Origin: Burkholderiaceae bacterium
GTDB taxonomy: Bacteria > Pseudomonadota > Gammaproteobacteria > Burkholderiales > WYBJ01
Direction: 5' to 3'
NCBI GenBank assembly: GCA_011525945.1
Contig: WYBJ01000066.1
Coordinates: forward strand, 1-47,665
DNA length: 47,665 bases
Shown piece by piece: positions 8,141-16,747 of this stretch; the first letter of the stretch is position 1, and each line of letters begins with the position of its first letter. The notes beneath the pieces are model-generated. The model did not search any database. It saw only the letters and a program-made list of their open reading frames with translations, and was not told the origin of the DNA. Made by a program: the position numbers and the translations under genes.

Positions 8141-9320
8141 CGCGTCGTCTGCCGCAGGTTCATCGGATGCGCCTGTACGGCCTGGGCGAAGCGGACATAG
8201 GCTCGTGAATGTACGGGATGCGCCTGCGGCACTGACCGATGCCGTGGATTTTTCTCGCGTGCGCCGCGTGCTGGTCGTGAAACTGCGCTTCCATGGTGAC
8301 GTGCTGCTGGCGACCCCGGTATTCGCCGCCTTGAGGCAGCGCCATCCTCACCTCGAAATCGATGCCCTGATCTATCAGGAAACGAGGGATATGCTGGCGT
8401 CTCATCCCGACATTGCGCAGATTCACTGTATCGATCGGACCTGGAAGCGACTCGGAATCTTCGCGAATCTGCGGGCGGAACTATCGCTGTTGCGACGTTT
8501 GCGCGCACGCCGCTACGATCTTCTGATTCATCTGACCGAACACTGGCGCGGCCCGATCCTCAAGCGAGCGCTCGGAATTCCCATGGCGGTGACGGAACGG
8601 TACGCGCGGCGCAGCCGCAGTCGATTCTGGCGGCGCAGCTTCACCCATCACTATGCGAGTCCGAGAAATCCTCGCCACAAGGTCGAGAGCCATCTCGATG
8701 CGCTGCGCCGGATCGGTGTCTATCCGGCGCCCCAGGCCAAGGCCTTGCAATTGATCCCGGGGCCCGAGGCGGAGATCAGCGCGCGCAGCAAGCTGACACG
8801 ACTGGGGCTGCGCGACCGGTCGTTCGTTCTGGTTCATCCGGCCTCACGTTTCTTTCACAAGTGCTGGAGTGTCGAAGGCATGGCGGCGCTGATCGATGCG
8901 TTGCAGGCGCAGCTGCCGGTGCTATTGACCGCCGCACCCAGCGCCGCCGAGCTCGCGATGGTCGAGGCGATCCGCGCTCTGACGCGGACGGTGCCGGTGA
9001 GCCTCGCGGGCGAGCTCGATCTCAAGGAACTGGCCTACTGCATCGGCCAAGCGCGACTCTTCGTCGGCGTCGATTCGGCGCCCATGCATATGGCAGCCGC
9101 GATGCAAACGCCGGTGGTCGCGCTATTCGGACCGACCTCGCAGGCCGTGTGGGCGCCCTGGCAGGTGCCGCACCGGATCGTGGCCACGCACCCGAGTTGC
9201 CAACCGTGTCACTTGCGAGGCTGCGGCGAAGGCCATGTGAGCGATTGTCTTATGGCGATCGAAGCGCAGTCGGTGTTGCGAGCCTGCCAGAGCCTGTTGA
9301 TCGCCGATTGCAATCGATGA
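8127..9320 (+). CDS. GT9 glycosyltransferase, WaaQ-type (putative LPS heptosyltransferase III)
   Basis: The 397-aa protein is a GT9 enzyme. The N-terminal domain has VRRVLVVKLRFHGDVLLATP, a variant of the heptosyltransferase K-GD motif. The C-terminal ADP-heptose-binding part has VLVHPASRFFHKCWS, FVGVDSAPMHMAAAMQTPVVALFGPTS and the Cys-rich HPSCQPCHLRGCGEG. This combination is typical of the WaaQ/RfaQ heptosyltransferase III subgroup, which adds a side-branch heptose to the LPS inner core in the cytoplasm. ATG 8127 overlaps the msbA stop; GTG 8205 is a shorter alternative nearer the conserved core. It overlaps the ligase gene by ATGA. Confidence 0.85.
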   Translation: MARADASSAAGSSDAPVRPGRSGHRLVNVRDAPAALTDAVDFSRVRRVLVVKLRFHGDVLLATPVFAALRQRHPHLEIDALIYQETRDMLASHPDIAQIHCIDRTWKRLGIFANLRAELSLLRRLRARRYDLLIHLTEHWRGPILKRALGIPMAVTERYARRSRSRFWRRSFTHHYASPRNPRHKVESHLDALRRIGVYPAPQAKALQLIPGPEAEISARSKLTRLGLRDRSFVLVHPASRFFHKCWSVEGMAALIDALQAQLPVLLTAAPSAAELAMVEAIRALTRTVPVSLAGELDLKELAYCIGQARLFVGVDSAPMHMAAAMQTPVVALFGPTSQAVWAPWQVPHRIVATHPSCQPCHLRGCGEGHVSDCLMAIEAQSVLRACQSLLIADCNR

Positions 9321-11221
9321 CGACGTCCCCCGTAACAGCCGCTGCGTGTGCGCCGGCTCGACTGCCCTGGTCTCACCGGATTCTCGCGTTCGGCTGGTGG
9401 CTGTTCATCGCCACGTTTTTCATCGCACCGGACAAGCACGATCTGCGCATAACCTTCTATGCGCTGGTGGCGCTCCCGGCGCTGATCTGGTGGCGCCTGC
9501 TCGTCAGAGAAATCGACTGGCGCGATCCGCTGTGGCTTGGCGTGTTCGCGACCTTGCTCTACCTGAGTCTGAGCGCGCTCTGGGGCGCCGATGCGGGTGA
9601 CGAGCACGCGCTGCGCGCCATCAAGATCATGCTGATCCTGTTCATCTGTTTTCTGATGCCGCGCTTCCTGGTGCGTGCGGAACTGTTGTCGATCCGCCAC
9701 CTGATCGGTGCGATTCTCGTGCTTGCGACCATCGTTGCCGTGAGCAACCTCGTCCGGAACCTCGTTCCGGTCCTGTCCGGGGAGGAGTCGTTTCTCAAGT
9801 ACACCCGGCTCGGCGGCTGGGGACAATACGACAATCCCCTCCAGTATGGAGGGATCATGGGCTGCAGCGCTCTGCTCGCGCTGTGTGCATTCTTGCGCGC
9901 GACCCGGCGCACGCGCCAGATTCCGCTGCTGCTCGCCCTGGGCGTGTTGGTCCTTTCGCTCGCTTTGACGATGAGCCGCGGGCCCATCGTCTATTTCGTC
10001 CTCGTGTCTGCGGCGGTTGTTACAGCCTACCGAGAGCGCTGGCGTCGCACCCTGCTATTGCTGTTCCTCGCCTTGGCGGTGGCATTGCCGGCGCTGTTGC
10101 AGCCGGCGGTTCGGACTGCTCTCGAGTTCAATGCCTCCCGCCCGACCTACCGCCTGGCGATCTGGTCGACCGTCCTTGAAGAGACGCGCGGGCGGGAGCT
10201 ATTCGGCCAGGGTTGGCGCGACGATCAGTCCGTGCAAACGCCCGAGAGGCGTTACGGCCATGCGCACAATATCTTGCTGAGCACCTATCGATTCAGCGGG
10301 CTCGTCGGGTTGACCCTGTTCATCGCGCTAACGATCGCGTTGTTCTATCGCTGCGTGCAGCGAGGACGGGATGTTGCCGCTGCTCTGGGCGCGTGGCTGC
10401 TGTACGGCGTCTGCTTGCAACTCACCAACGGCCGCTTCCCGGTGTCGGCGCCGGGCAACGACTGGTTTTTCTACTGGTTGCCGGCTGCGCTGATATTCGC
10501 CTTCGCCTACCCGCTTCGCGAGCGCCGCAGAATCGTGAAGCACGAAGGCGATAAGGGCTGCCTCGTTTCCCTGCCTTTTGACTTCAAGGGGCATAAGATC
10601 TTTGCGCTGGGTTCGGCACCCGATTCATTTCCGCCGCCGGCACACAGCGGAACCTGGCAGGTCGTCACCGTCAACGGTTCACAGGCGGTCCTGGAACGCC
10701 TGGGGCTGCACGCCGCACCGATCATGACGTTGATGAACCGCTCGATACTCAAGAGCAGCATCGCGAGCGGGGTTGCGGCGCGCAGAGTCCTGCGGGGCAG
10801 GTCGACCGATCACCTCGTCGTCATGAGCCACGAGAGCAACGACAAGCAGCGCCTCATCATCGCGCTGAGATTGTGGTGGCTCGGTTATCGCTATCGATCG
10901 CTGACCGTGCTCGATATGCGCCAACGCAACCAGATCATGGCGGCCCTGCTCGGTGATATCTACGATGAGAGCAAGCCGCCTTCCAATGGAATATTCCTGG
11001 CCTTGCTGGCTCTGTATCTGGGTGCGAGCCGGATACTGATGAGCGGCTTCTCCCTGTCCAGGGCCGGGCACGCCTACAACACGCTCGATCTGCCCCGGCG
11101 TCATCTTGACGCCGATGCGCTGGCGCTAGAACGGATCGTTGCTCTGGGCTTACCCATCTACACCAATGACCGGCGGTTTGCGCGCGAAAGCGGTCTGCCG
11201 CTGATCGCCGGTGCGGCATAG
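9317..11221 (+). CDS. O-antigen ligase fused to a C-terminal GT42-like domain
   Basis: The 634-aa protein starts at ATG 9317, overlapping the GT9 stop (ATGA). Residues 1 to about 410 form a polytopic O-antigen ligase (Wzy_C/WaaL) domain with roughly ten membrane spans. They include the signature-region motifs LTMSRGPIVYFVLVS and, later, a periplasmic loop ending RRYGHAHNILLSTYRFSG, with the conserved His of this family. From about residue 425 a soluble domain follows. It has an N-terminal IFALGSAPDSF motif, VVTVNGSQAVL, SNGIFLALLALYLGASRIL then MSGFSLSRAGHAYN, and RRHLDADALALERIV. This order parallels GT42 (CST-type) enzymes: GNGPS, a SG-helix, SGIDFY and a His-containing segment. The frame is continuous with no stop between the domains. 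Domain 1 is confident; the GT42 resemblance rests on motif order alone. Confidence 0.78.
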   Translation: MTTSPVTAAACAPARLPWSHRILAFGWWLFIATFFIAPDKHDLRITFYALVALPALIWWRLLVREIDWRDPLWLGVFATLLYLSLSALWGADAGDEHALRAIKIMLILFICFLMPRFLVRAELLSIRHLIGAILVLATIVAVSNLVRNLVPVLSGEESFLKYTRLGGWGQYDNPLQYGGIMGCSALLALCAFLRATRRTRQIPLLLALGVLVLSLALTMSRGPIVYFVLVSAAVVTAYRERWRRTLLLLFLALAVALPALLQPAVRTALEFNASRPTYRLAIWSTVLEETRGRELFGQGWRDDQSVQTPERRYGHAHNILLSTYRFSGLVGLTLFIALTIALFYRCVQRGRDVAAALGAWLLYGVCLQLTNGRFPVSAPGNDWFFYWLPAALIFAFAYPLRERRRIVKHEGDKGCLVSLPFDFKGHKIFALGSAPDSFPPPAHSGTWQVVTVNGSQAVLERLGLHAAPIMTLMNRSILKSSIASGVAARRVLRGRSTDHLVVMSHESNDKQRLIIALRLWWLGYRYRSLTVLDMRQRNQIMAALLGDIYDESKPPSNGIFLALLALYLGASRILMSGFSLSRAGHAYNTLDLPRRHLDADALALERIVALGLPIYTNDRRFARESGLPLIAGAA

Positions 11222-12404
11222 AAACACGAGGCAATCCGGGTTGCGAGTCGTCTGGATCAACAAGAGCCCGTGGCGCAAGCCTGGCCCCATCGTCTACATG
11301 GGGTTGCTCAACGCGCTCGCATTCGCCTGGAACGATCTCGCGACGACGCTATTCGTCGAAGCCGGATCGGATTCGGATACCGACGCCGATGTACGCGACT
11401 TCTATGGTCTCGAGCCGCATCCGTTGTTGCAGATCCGGCGCATCGCATCCGCTCCCGGTCGGCTGCGTACCGTGTACCGCGCGGCACTCGATCACGTCGA
11501 CACGCTGTGCCGCAGGGGGGAGCGGGTGCTCGTGTGCACGCGCGAACTCGGTTGTCTGCCGGGCCTGTTGTCGCTGCGCCGGCGCTACCCTGCGGCTTTG
11601 CGCGTACTGTACGAATGCCATGATTATTACCTTAGCATACGGCACCTGCCCGAGCGCAGTGCGGCGGCGCTTGCCCGCCACTGGGCCGAGCGAACGTTGC
11701 TCGCGCGCCTCGATGGGCTCGTTTGCCTGACGGAGTATCAGCGCGCGCTCTACCAGCAACACCTGCCGCAGCGGCCGGTGATCGCCTTGCCGCTCGGTAC
11801 GCTGCCGCAACCGCTCGCTGCAGAGCAGATCGAACAGCGCCGCCACGCGCGCAGCATCGCGTACATCGGTCACATGCACGCTCACAAGGGACTGGAGGCT
11901 CTGTATTCCCTGGCGGGAGAGTTGCAACGGCACGGCGTCACGGTTCACGCCTTCGGCGGCGGTGCGCCGCAGATCGAATCGCTGCGCCAACGCGCGCGTG
12001 CAGCTGGGATGGAAGCGACGCTGCGATTGACTCCCTTTCTGCCGCCGCGTGAACTACACGCCCGGCTCGGGGCGGCGATGAGCATCGGCCTGGTGCCGTT
12101 GCAGGACACGTTCTACAACCGCTATCTGACCTGCCCGGTGAAAGCGCTCGATTTCATTTCGCACGGGCTACCGGTGATCGGCACCGATCTACCCTCGGTG
12201 CGGGCGGTCCTCGGCGATTCCGGGTGCTATGCGGATCTCGATCCGAGCGCGACGGCGAAGCTGATCGTCGACCTGCTCGCCGATGCGGATGTCTATGCGG
12301 CGCGCAGCCACGCAGCCCGCGCCCGCGCGGATACGCTGACCTGGCGCCGACGCGCGGCAGCGTTGTCGGAGTTCGCGGCCGCGATGTTTCCGCAACGAGG
12401 ATGA
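11211..12404 (+). CDS. GT4 family glycosyltransferase (LPS core)
   Basis: The 397-aa protein has a GT-B fold with the GT4 C-terminal pattern. SIAYIGHMHAHKGLEALYSL marks the second Rossmann domain. RLTPFLPPRELHARLGAAMSIGLVPLQD is followed by the acceptor/donor loop CPVKALDFISHGLPVIGTDLPSV, equivalent to the E-x7-E region with a PVKALD-type start. GTG 11211 overlaps the stop of the ligase fusion, in keeping with the tight packing of block A. The sugar specificity cannot be predicted. It is cytoplasmic and acts on core or O-unit intermediates. Confidence 0.82.
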   Translation: MRHRNTRQSGLRVVWINKSPWRKPGPIVYMGLLNALAFAWNDLATTLFVEAGSDSDTDADVRDFYGLEPHPLLQIRRIASAPGRLRTVYRAALDHVDTLCRRGERVLVCTRELGCLPGLLSLRRRYPAALRVLYECHDYYLSIRHLPERSAAALARHWAERTLLARLDGLVCLTEYQRALYQQHLPQRPVIALPLGTLPQPLAAEQIEQRRHARSIAYIGHMHAHKGLEALYSLAGELQRHGVTVHAFGGGAPQIESLRQRARAAGMEATLRLTPFLPPRELHARLGAAMSIGLVPLQDTFYNRYLTCPVKALDFISHGLPVIGTDLPSVRAVLGDSGCYADLDPSATAKLIVDLLADADVYAARSHAARARADTLTWRRRAAALSEFAAAMFPQRG

Positions 12405-13501
12405 ACATCTTCATCGTTCGGCGCAACAGCGGCCTCGGTGGCGCCGAGCGCGTGGCCGAGCGCATCGCCCGCCGCTTCGAAGCGCTCTACCCGACGACGC
12501 GGCTCTGGGCCGGCGAGTCGTATCGGGGCCGTACGATCCCCGGGCGTCGCGGGCCGCCGTGGTGGCGCTCGCTGCGCTTCACGTCCCATCTCGATCGCTT
12601 GCGCCTGCGTGCCGGCCGGGACAATGTCGTGTTCAGCCTGGAGTACGGACCGGACTGCGACATCTATCGAGCCGGCGACGGCGTGCATCGACTCAATGTG
12701 CAGCGCCGCTTTCGCGGCAGCCCGCGCTGGATGCTCAATCCCTGGCACTGGATCGCGCCGCGACTGGAGCGAAAGGGCCTGGAGTCGGCGCGCGCGATCA
12801 TCGCAAACTCGGACTTGGTCAAGATGCTGCTCACCCGGACCTACCCTCATCTCGCCGACAGGATCGTCACGATCTATAACGGTTTCGATCCCGCGGTTTT
12901 CCATGCCGCGGACTCGCCGAAGTCGGCGTTGCGTGCGCAACTCGGATTACCCGTCACTGGCACCATGCTGCTCATGAGCGGCAGCGGTTTCGTGCGCAAG
13001 GGGCTGCGTCATTGCCTCGAGCTATTGGCGCGGCTGCGTCGAGAAGCCGGGTACCACGATGCCCATCTCGTGATTATCGGCAAGGGCAATACGAGTTCTT
13101 TACGAGCGACGATGAAGGTGCTCGATGTCGTCGAGTGCACGCGATTCGTCGGTGCGGTCGAAAACCCGCAGACCTACTATCAGGCCGCGGATTTCATGGT
13201 GTTGCCGACCCGTCACGATCCGTTTTCCAACGCCTGCCTGGAAGCGCTCGCATGCGGCTGCCCGGTCTTGACCTCGGCTGAAAACGGCGCCGCCGAAATC
13301 CTGGCTCCAGATACCGGATTCGTGTTCGAGGGCCGCTACGACGATTCGGACTTCGCCGCGGCAGTGGCTTTCATCCGCACACTCGCCACGTCTTCGCGGA
13401 TGGTGGCCGACAGCGTGTCTCACCTCTCGGCCGATGCCGAGTTCGCACGTTATCTCGACCTCGTCACCGCCATCCATCGACAGAAGCAGGCCGCGCCATG
13501 A
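12401..13501 (+). CDS. GT4 family glycosyltransferase, WaaG-like
   Basis: The 366-aa protein resembles WaaG/RfaG, the UDP-glucose:(heptosyl)LPS glucosyltransferase. It has a Gly-rich N-terminus (RRNSGLGGAERVAERIA), YRAGDGVHRL, IANSDLVKMLL and TIYNGFDPAVFH. LMSGSGFVRKGLRHCLELL opens the second domain, and DPFSNACLEALACGCPVLTSAENGAAE is the GT4 E-x7-E motif. ATG 12401 overlaps the upstream stop by ATGA and has GAGG close before it. The minus-strand GT4 at 14400-15521 carries the same motif series and looks paralogous. The role is probably adding the first outer-core hexose; sugar identity is inferred from family only. Confidence 0.85.
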   Translation: MNIFIVRRNSGLGGAERVAERIARRFEALYPTTRLWAGESYRGRTIPGRRGPPWWRSLRFTSHLDRLRLRAGRDNVVFSLEYGPDCDIYRAGDGVHRLNVQRRFRGSPRWMLNPWHWIAPRLERKGLESARAIIANSDLVKMLLTRTYPHLADRIVTIYNGFDPAVFHAADSPKSALRAQLGLPVTGTMLLMSGSGFVRKGLRHCLELLARLRREAGYHDAHLVIIGKGNTSSLRATMKVLDVVECTRFVGAVENPQTYYQAADFMVLPTRHDPFSNACLEALACGCPVLTSAENGAAEILAPDTGFVFEGRYDDSDFAAAVAFIRTLATSSRMVADSVSHLSADAEFARYLDLVTAIHRQKQAAP

Positions 13502-14283
13502 GCGAATCGAAGAGACTTGCTGTCGCGATCACCACCAAGAACAATCTGCGCACGATTCGTGAGTGTCTACGAAGCGTAATAGACATTGCCGACGCGATCT
13601 ACGTGGTGGACTCCGGCTCGACCGACGGTACCGTCGAGATCTGTAGGCAGATGGGCGCCGATGTCGTCTACCGCGAATGGCAGGGTCCGGTGGCGCAGAA
13701 GCAGTTCGCGATGGATCGGTGCGCCGACTACGACTGGGTGTTGAATCTCGATTCCGACGAGATGCTCGACGCCGAGCTCGCAGCCGCGGCGCGGGCCGCG
13801 GCTGCGAGCGCCGGCGCCGATATCGCGGGCTTCGTCATCAATCGCAAGATCTGGTTTCGCGGCCAGTGGCTCAATTACGTGTTTCAGCCGGAGCTGCGCG
13901 TGCGTCTGGTGCGCCCGAAGAGGGCTGCCGTGCAAGGTATCGGAGCGCAAGGCAAAGGCGGGCATGATGGCGTGCGGGTCGAAGGTAGAGTCGAGCGCCT
14001 TCCGGGAGTCTGCAAGCACGACTCGTGGGTCGATGCCGCCGACATGATGCGTCGATACGTCGAGCTCGGCGCGCGAGCGGCGCAGTACGACCCGCGACGC
14101 ACCAGCACCCTGCGCCTGCTACTCTCGCCGCTTAGTGCATTCGCGAAGCAATATTTCCTGAAACAGGGGTTCCGCGACGGCCGCCTGGGCCTGTTGATGT
14201 GTCTTGGAATCGCGTATGGCAATGCGATCAAGCAGATGCTGAAGATGGCGTGGGATATGGAGCGCCCGGGGGGGCGGTCGTAA
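13498..14283 (+). CDS. GT2 glycosyltransferase, WaaE/KdtX-like
   Basis: The 261-aa GT-A enzyme has the GT2 motifs VAITTKNNLRTIRECLRSV, AIYVVDSGSTDGTVEI and WVLNLDSDEMLD (the metal-binding DxD). The size and the later part with QPELRVRLVRP and a C-terminal amphipathic helix match the WaaE/KdtX group, which adds a beta-1,4-glucose to inner-core heptose. It overlaps the WaaG-like gene by ATGA and ends block A. The 116-nt spacer to the convergent gene downstream shows no obvious hairpin plus T-run terminator. Confidence 0.85.
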   Translation: MSESKRLAVAITTKNNLRTIRECLRSVIDIADAIYVVDSGSTDGTVEICRQMGADVVYREWQGPVAQKQFAMDRCADYDWVLNLDSDEMLDAELAAAARAAAASAGADIAGFVINRKIWFRGQWLNYVFQPELRVRLVRPKRAAVQGIGAQGKGGHDGVRVEGRVERLPGVCKHDSWVDAADMMRRYVELGARAAQYDPRRTSTLRLLLSPLSAFAKQYFLKQGFRDGRLGLLMCLGIAYGNAIKQMLKMAWDMERPGGRS

Positions 14284-14399
14284 TGTCGAAGCACATCACC
14301 GCATGGAATGCGCCCACCCGTTTCTGCAGTCTGAGGCAGGCTCTGTCTGGACTTTCATGTCGCCCGGCGGTGATTCGCTGTACGGCACTCGCCAAGCGC

Positions 14400-15521
14400 T
14401 CACGCCGGCAGCAAGCGCAGGTACAGTGCCTCCAGTTCTGCGATCATGCGCTCGAGCGTGTACGGCTGTCCCGTGGCGTGCGCGGCTTCTCGCATCGCGG
14501 GCCAATCCGAGCGCCGTTGCAACCATCGCGAGACTGCCGTCCGATAACCCTCCACGTCGAGCGCATCAGCCACCCATCCGTTTTCCCCTTCGCGCACCCA
14601 TTCGGCAGCGCCGCAGGTCGGACTCGTGAATACCGGCAGGCCGGATGCGAATGCCTCGGCGCAGGCATTCGGAAATGGATCGTACAGGCTGGGCAATATG
14701 AACGCATCGGCGGCGCCGTACAACGGACGCACGTTCGGCAGGCTGCCGAGGAAATGCACGCGGTTGCCGAGCCCGGGGCGCTCTGCGAGCTGATTGTAGC
14801 GCTGACTTCGTCGATCCATGCCCGAGACGGCGAGATGAACCTCGGGAAACGGCTCGATGGCGGCTAGGGCGGTGGCAAGCCCGCGCCACACGAAACCCGA
14901 GCCGACGTAAGCGAGCAACGGCGCATCGGGTGCGATCGCGTGCTGCTCGCGCCACGCGGCACGATGGCGCACCAACCCCGGGTTGTACAAGGCCGGGTCT
15001 ACGCCGTTGTAGATTAGCGCGATCCTGCTTTCGTCGAGACCGAATCTGCGCTTGATGTCGGCCGCGACCATGCGCGAGTTGCAGAGCACGCACTTCAGCG
15101 CAGGGTGCGCGAACATCTGCGCCTCCACCCCGAGCAAGTGGCGGTCGTAACCGCTCAGACGGCGGGTGAGCGTGCCGCGCGCCCCATGCACGCGACGCGA
15201 TTGTTCCAGCCACGTCGCATGCACACCCTCGCCGGCGCGGAAAATCGCCGCGCCCGGAACGCGGTCGTGGCTTTGTACCAGGTCGTATTCATGGAAGCAC
15301 GCCGCGGCGGCCCGAGCGAAGCTGCGATCGCGACGAACGCGTGTCAGAGCATACGGGTCGATGCGCCGCGTATGCCAGCCCGCATCGTCGTCCCAGCGTC
15401 GCGCGATGAGGGTGATATCGACCGTGCCGTTGGCCTTCAGAGTCGCCAGCGCGCGCGAGATCACGCGCTCCGAGCTCCCGAACGCGTTGTAGCGCTGGCG
15501 TACGACCGCGAGTCGAATCAT
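14400..15521 (-). CDS. GT4 family glycosyltransferase, WaaG-like paralog
   Basis: The 373-aa protein has the WaaG-like series: RQRYNAFGSSERVISRAL, FRAGEGVHATWL, VLCNSRMVAADI, ALIYNGVDPALY, AYVGSGFVWRGLATALAAI and DPFPNACAEAFASGLPVFTSP (E-x7-E region). It shares these in the same order with the plus-strand enzyme at 12401-13501, so duplication with divergence is likely. ATG 15521 is chosen because CGAGGCG precedes it; GTG 15524 is adjacent. It is the last gene of block B and converges on the WaaE-like gene. Specificity is unknown. Confidence 0.82.
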   Translation of the reverse strand: MIRLAVVRQRYNAFGSSERVISRALATLKANGTVDITLIARRWDDDAGWHTRRIDPYALTRVRRDRSFARAAAACFHEYDLVQSHDRVPGAAIFRAGEGVHATWLEQSRRVHGARGTLTRRLSGYDRHLLGVEAQMFAHPALKCVLCNSRMVAADIKRRFGLDESRIALIYNGVDPALYNPGLVRHRAAWREQHAIAPDAPLLAYVGSGFVWRGLATALAAIEPFPEVHLAVSGMDRRSQRYNQLAERPGLGNRVHFLGSLPNVRPLYGAADAFILPSLYDPFPNACAEAFASGLPVFTSPTCGAAEWVREGENGWVADALDVEGYRTAVSRWLQRRSDWPAMREAAHATGQPYTLERMIAELEALYLRLLPA

Positions 15522-15650
15522 CACGCGACGCCTCGCGGCGTGACACTGCGCGCGCTGGCGAGCGTCATGGCCCGGACCCGCGCGCGCGCATTGCCGATGT
15601 CGTTGCGCCGGCGGACGCTCGGGAGCGTCGTGCGCGCGGCCGCTCGACCG

Positions 15651-16655
15651 CTAAAGGCCATGATAGCCCTTGAACCAGGCGACGAAGCGCGCAAGCCCCT
15701 GGTCGAGTCCGGTGCGCGGAATGGGACCGATCAGCGCCTCCAGCGCCGAGGTGTCGGCATACGTTTCCTCGACATCGCCCGGCTGCATCGGCAGCAAGCG
15801 CATATCGGACTTGCGGCCGAGGTGCTTCTCCAGCAAGGCGATGAAATCCATCAGTCCGACCGGGTTCGCACCGCCGATATTGAACAAGCGATACGGCGCC
15901 CAGCTTACACCGGTGCGCGGGGCCAGGATGTCGAACTGCGGGTCCGATTGCGCCGGGTGATCGAGGACGCCGACGATCCCCGTAACGATCTCGTCGATGT
16001 AGGTGAAATCGCGCCGCATGCGACCGTGGTTGTAGACGTCGATCGGTTCGCCGGCGGCAATCTTCAGCGCGAACTTGTACGCCGCCATGTCAGGCCGACC
16101 CCACGGCCCATAGACGGTAAAGAAGCGCAGTCCGGTGCAGGGCAGGCCGTAGAGGTGCGCGTAGCTGTGCGCCATCGCCTCGTTCGCTTTCTTGGTCGCG
16201 GCATAGAAGCTCACCGGGTGATCGGTGCAGTCGCTCTCGCGAAACGGCAGGCGGCGGTTGCCGCCGTAGACGCTGGAGGAACTGGCGAAGACAAGGTGCG
16301 GCACGCGCGCGTGGCGGCAGCCTTCGAGCACGTGGCTGAACCCGGTCAGGTTGGCGGCGTTATAGGCGAGCGGGGCGTCGATGGAGTAGCGTACGCCCGC
16401 TTGAGCGGCAAGGTGAACGACCGCATCGAAGCCTCCGTCGCGGATCAGTTCGATCGAGCGCGGGTCCGCTACGTCAAGGCGCTCGAAGCGGAACTCGGCC
16501 AGGGATTGCAGGCGCGCGAGGCGGGCGCGTTTCAGCACCGGGTCGTAATAGTCGTTGAGGTTATCGACGCCGACGACACGATGGCCCTGACCGAGCAGCG
16601 CTTCGGCGAGATGCATTCCGATGAAGCCGGCGGCGCCGGTGAGCAAGACAATCAT
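15651..16655 (-). CDS. NAD-dependent epimerase, UDP-glucuronate 4-epimerase type
   Basis: The 334-aa extended-SDR enzyme has the NAD motif LLTGAAGFIGMHLAEAL at the N-terminus, DNLNDYYDPVLKRARL, the Ser motif FASSSSVYGG, the catalytic YAATKKA (YxxxK), and RFFTVYGPWGRPDMA with RRDFTYIDEIV. This string is characteristic of UDP-glucuronate 4-epimerases (LspL/CapI/GalE-like), which turn UDP-GlcA into UDP-GalA in the cytoplasm. A related UDP-GlcNAc or UDP-GlcNAcA 4-epimerase activity cannot be excluded. It sits between the PglF-like dehydratase and a GT4, with 92 and 129 nt gaps. Confidence 0.88.
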   Translation of the reverse strand: MIVLLTGAAGFIGMHLAEALLGQGHRVVGVDNLNDYYDPVLKRARLARLQSLAEFRFERLDVADPRSIELIRDGGFDAVVHLAAQAGVRYSIDAPLAYNAANLTGFSHVLEGCRHARVPHLVFASSSSVYGGNRRLPFRESDCTDHPVSFYAATKKANEAMAHSYAHLYGLPCTGLRFFTVYGPWGRPDMAAYKFALKIAAGEPIDVYNHGRMRRDFTYIDEIVTGIVGVLDHPAQSDPQFDILAPRTGVSWAPYRLFNIGGANPVGLMDFIALLEKHLGRKSDMRLLPMQPGDVEETYADTSALEALIGPIPRTGLDQGLARFVAWFKGYHGL

Positions 16656-16747
16656 TCGAATAAGATCGCCCGTGGCGCGGTCGGTACGTCAAGCGGGTCG
16701 CTGCGGTCGGACGACGGTCGAGCGCATCGCCATGAAAACGCAAATTC

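Noticed and set aside
8861..9316. N-terminal extension of the ligase fusion inside the GT9 gene
   Set aside because: The sequence is arginine-rich shadow of GT9. ATG 9317 with the ATGA overlap fits the operon pattern.
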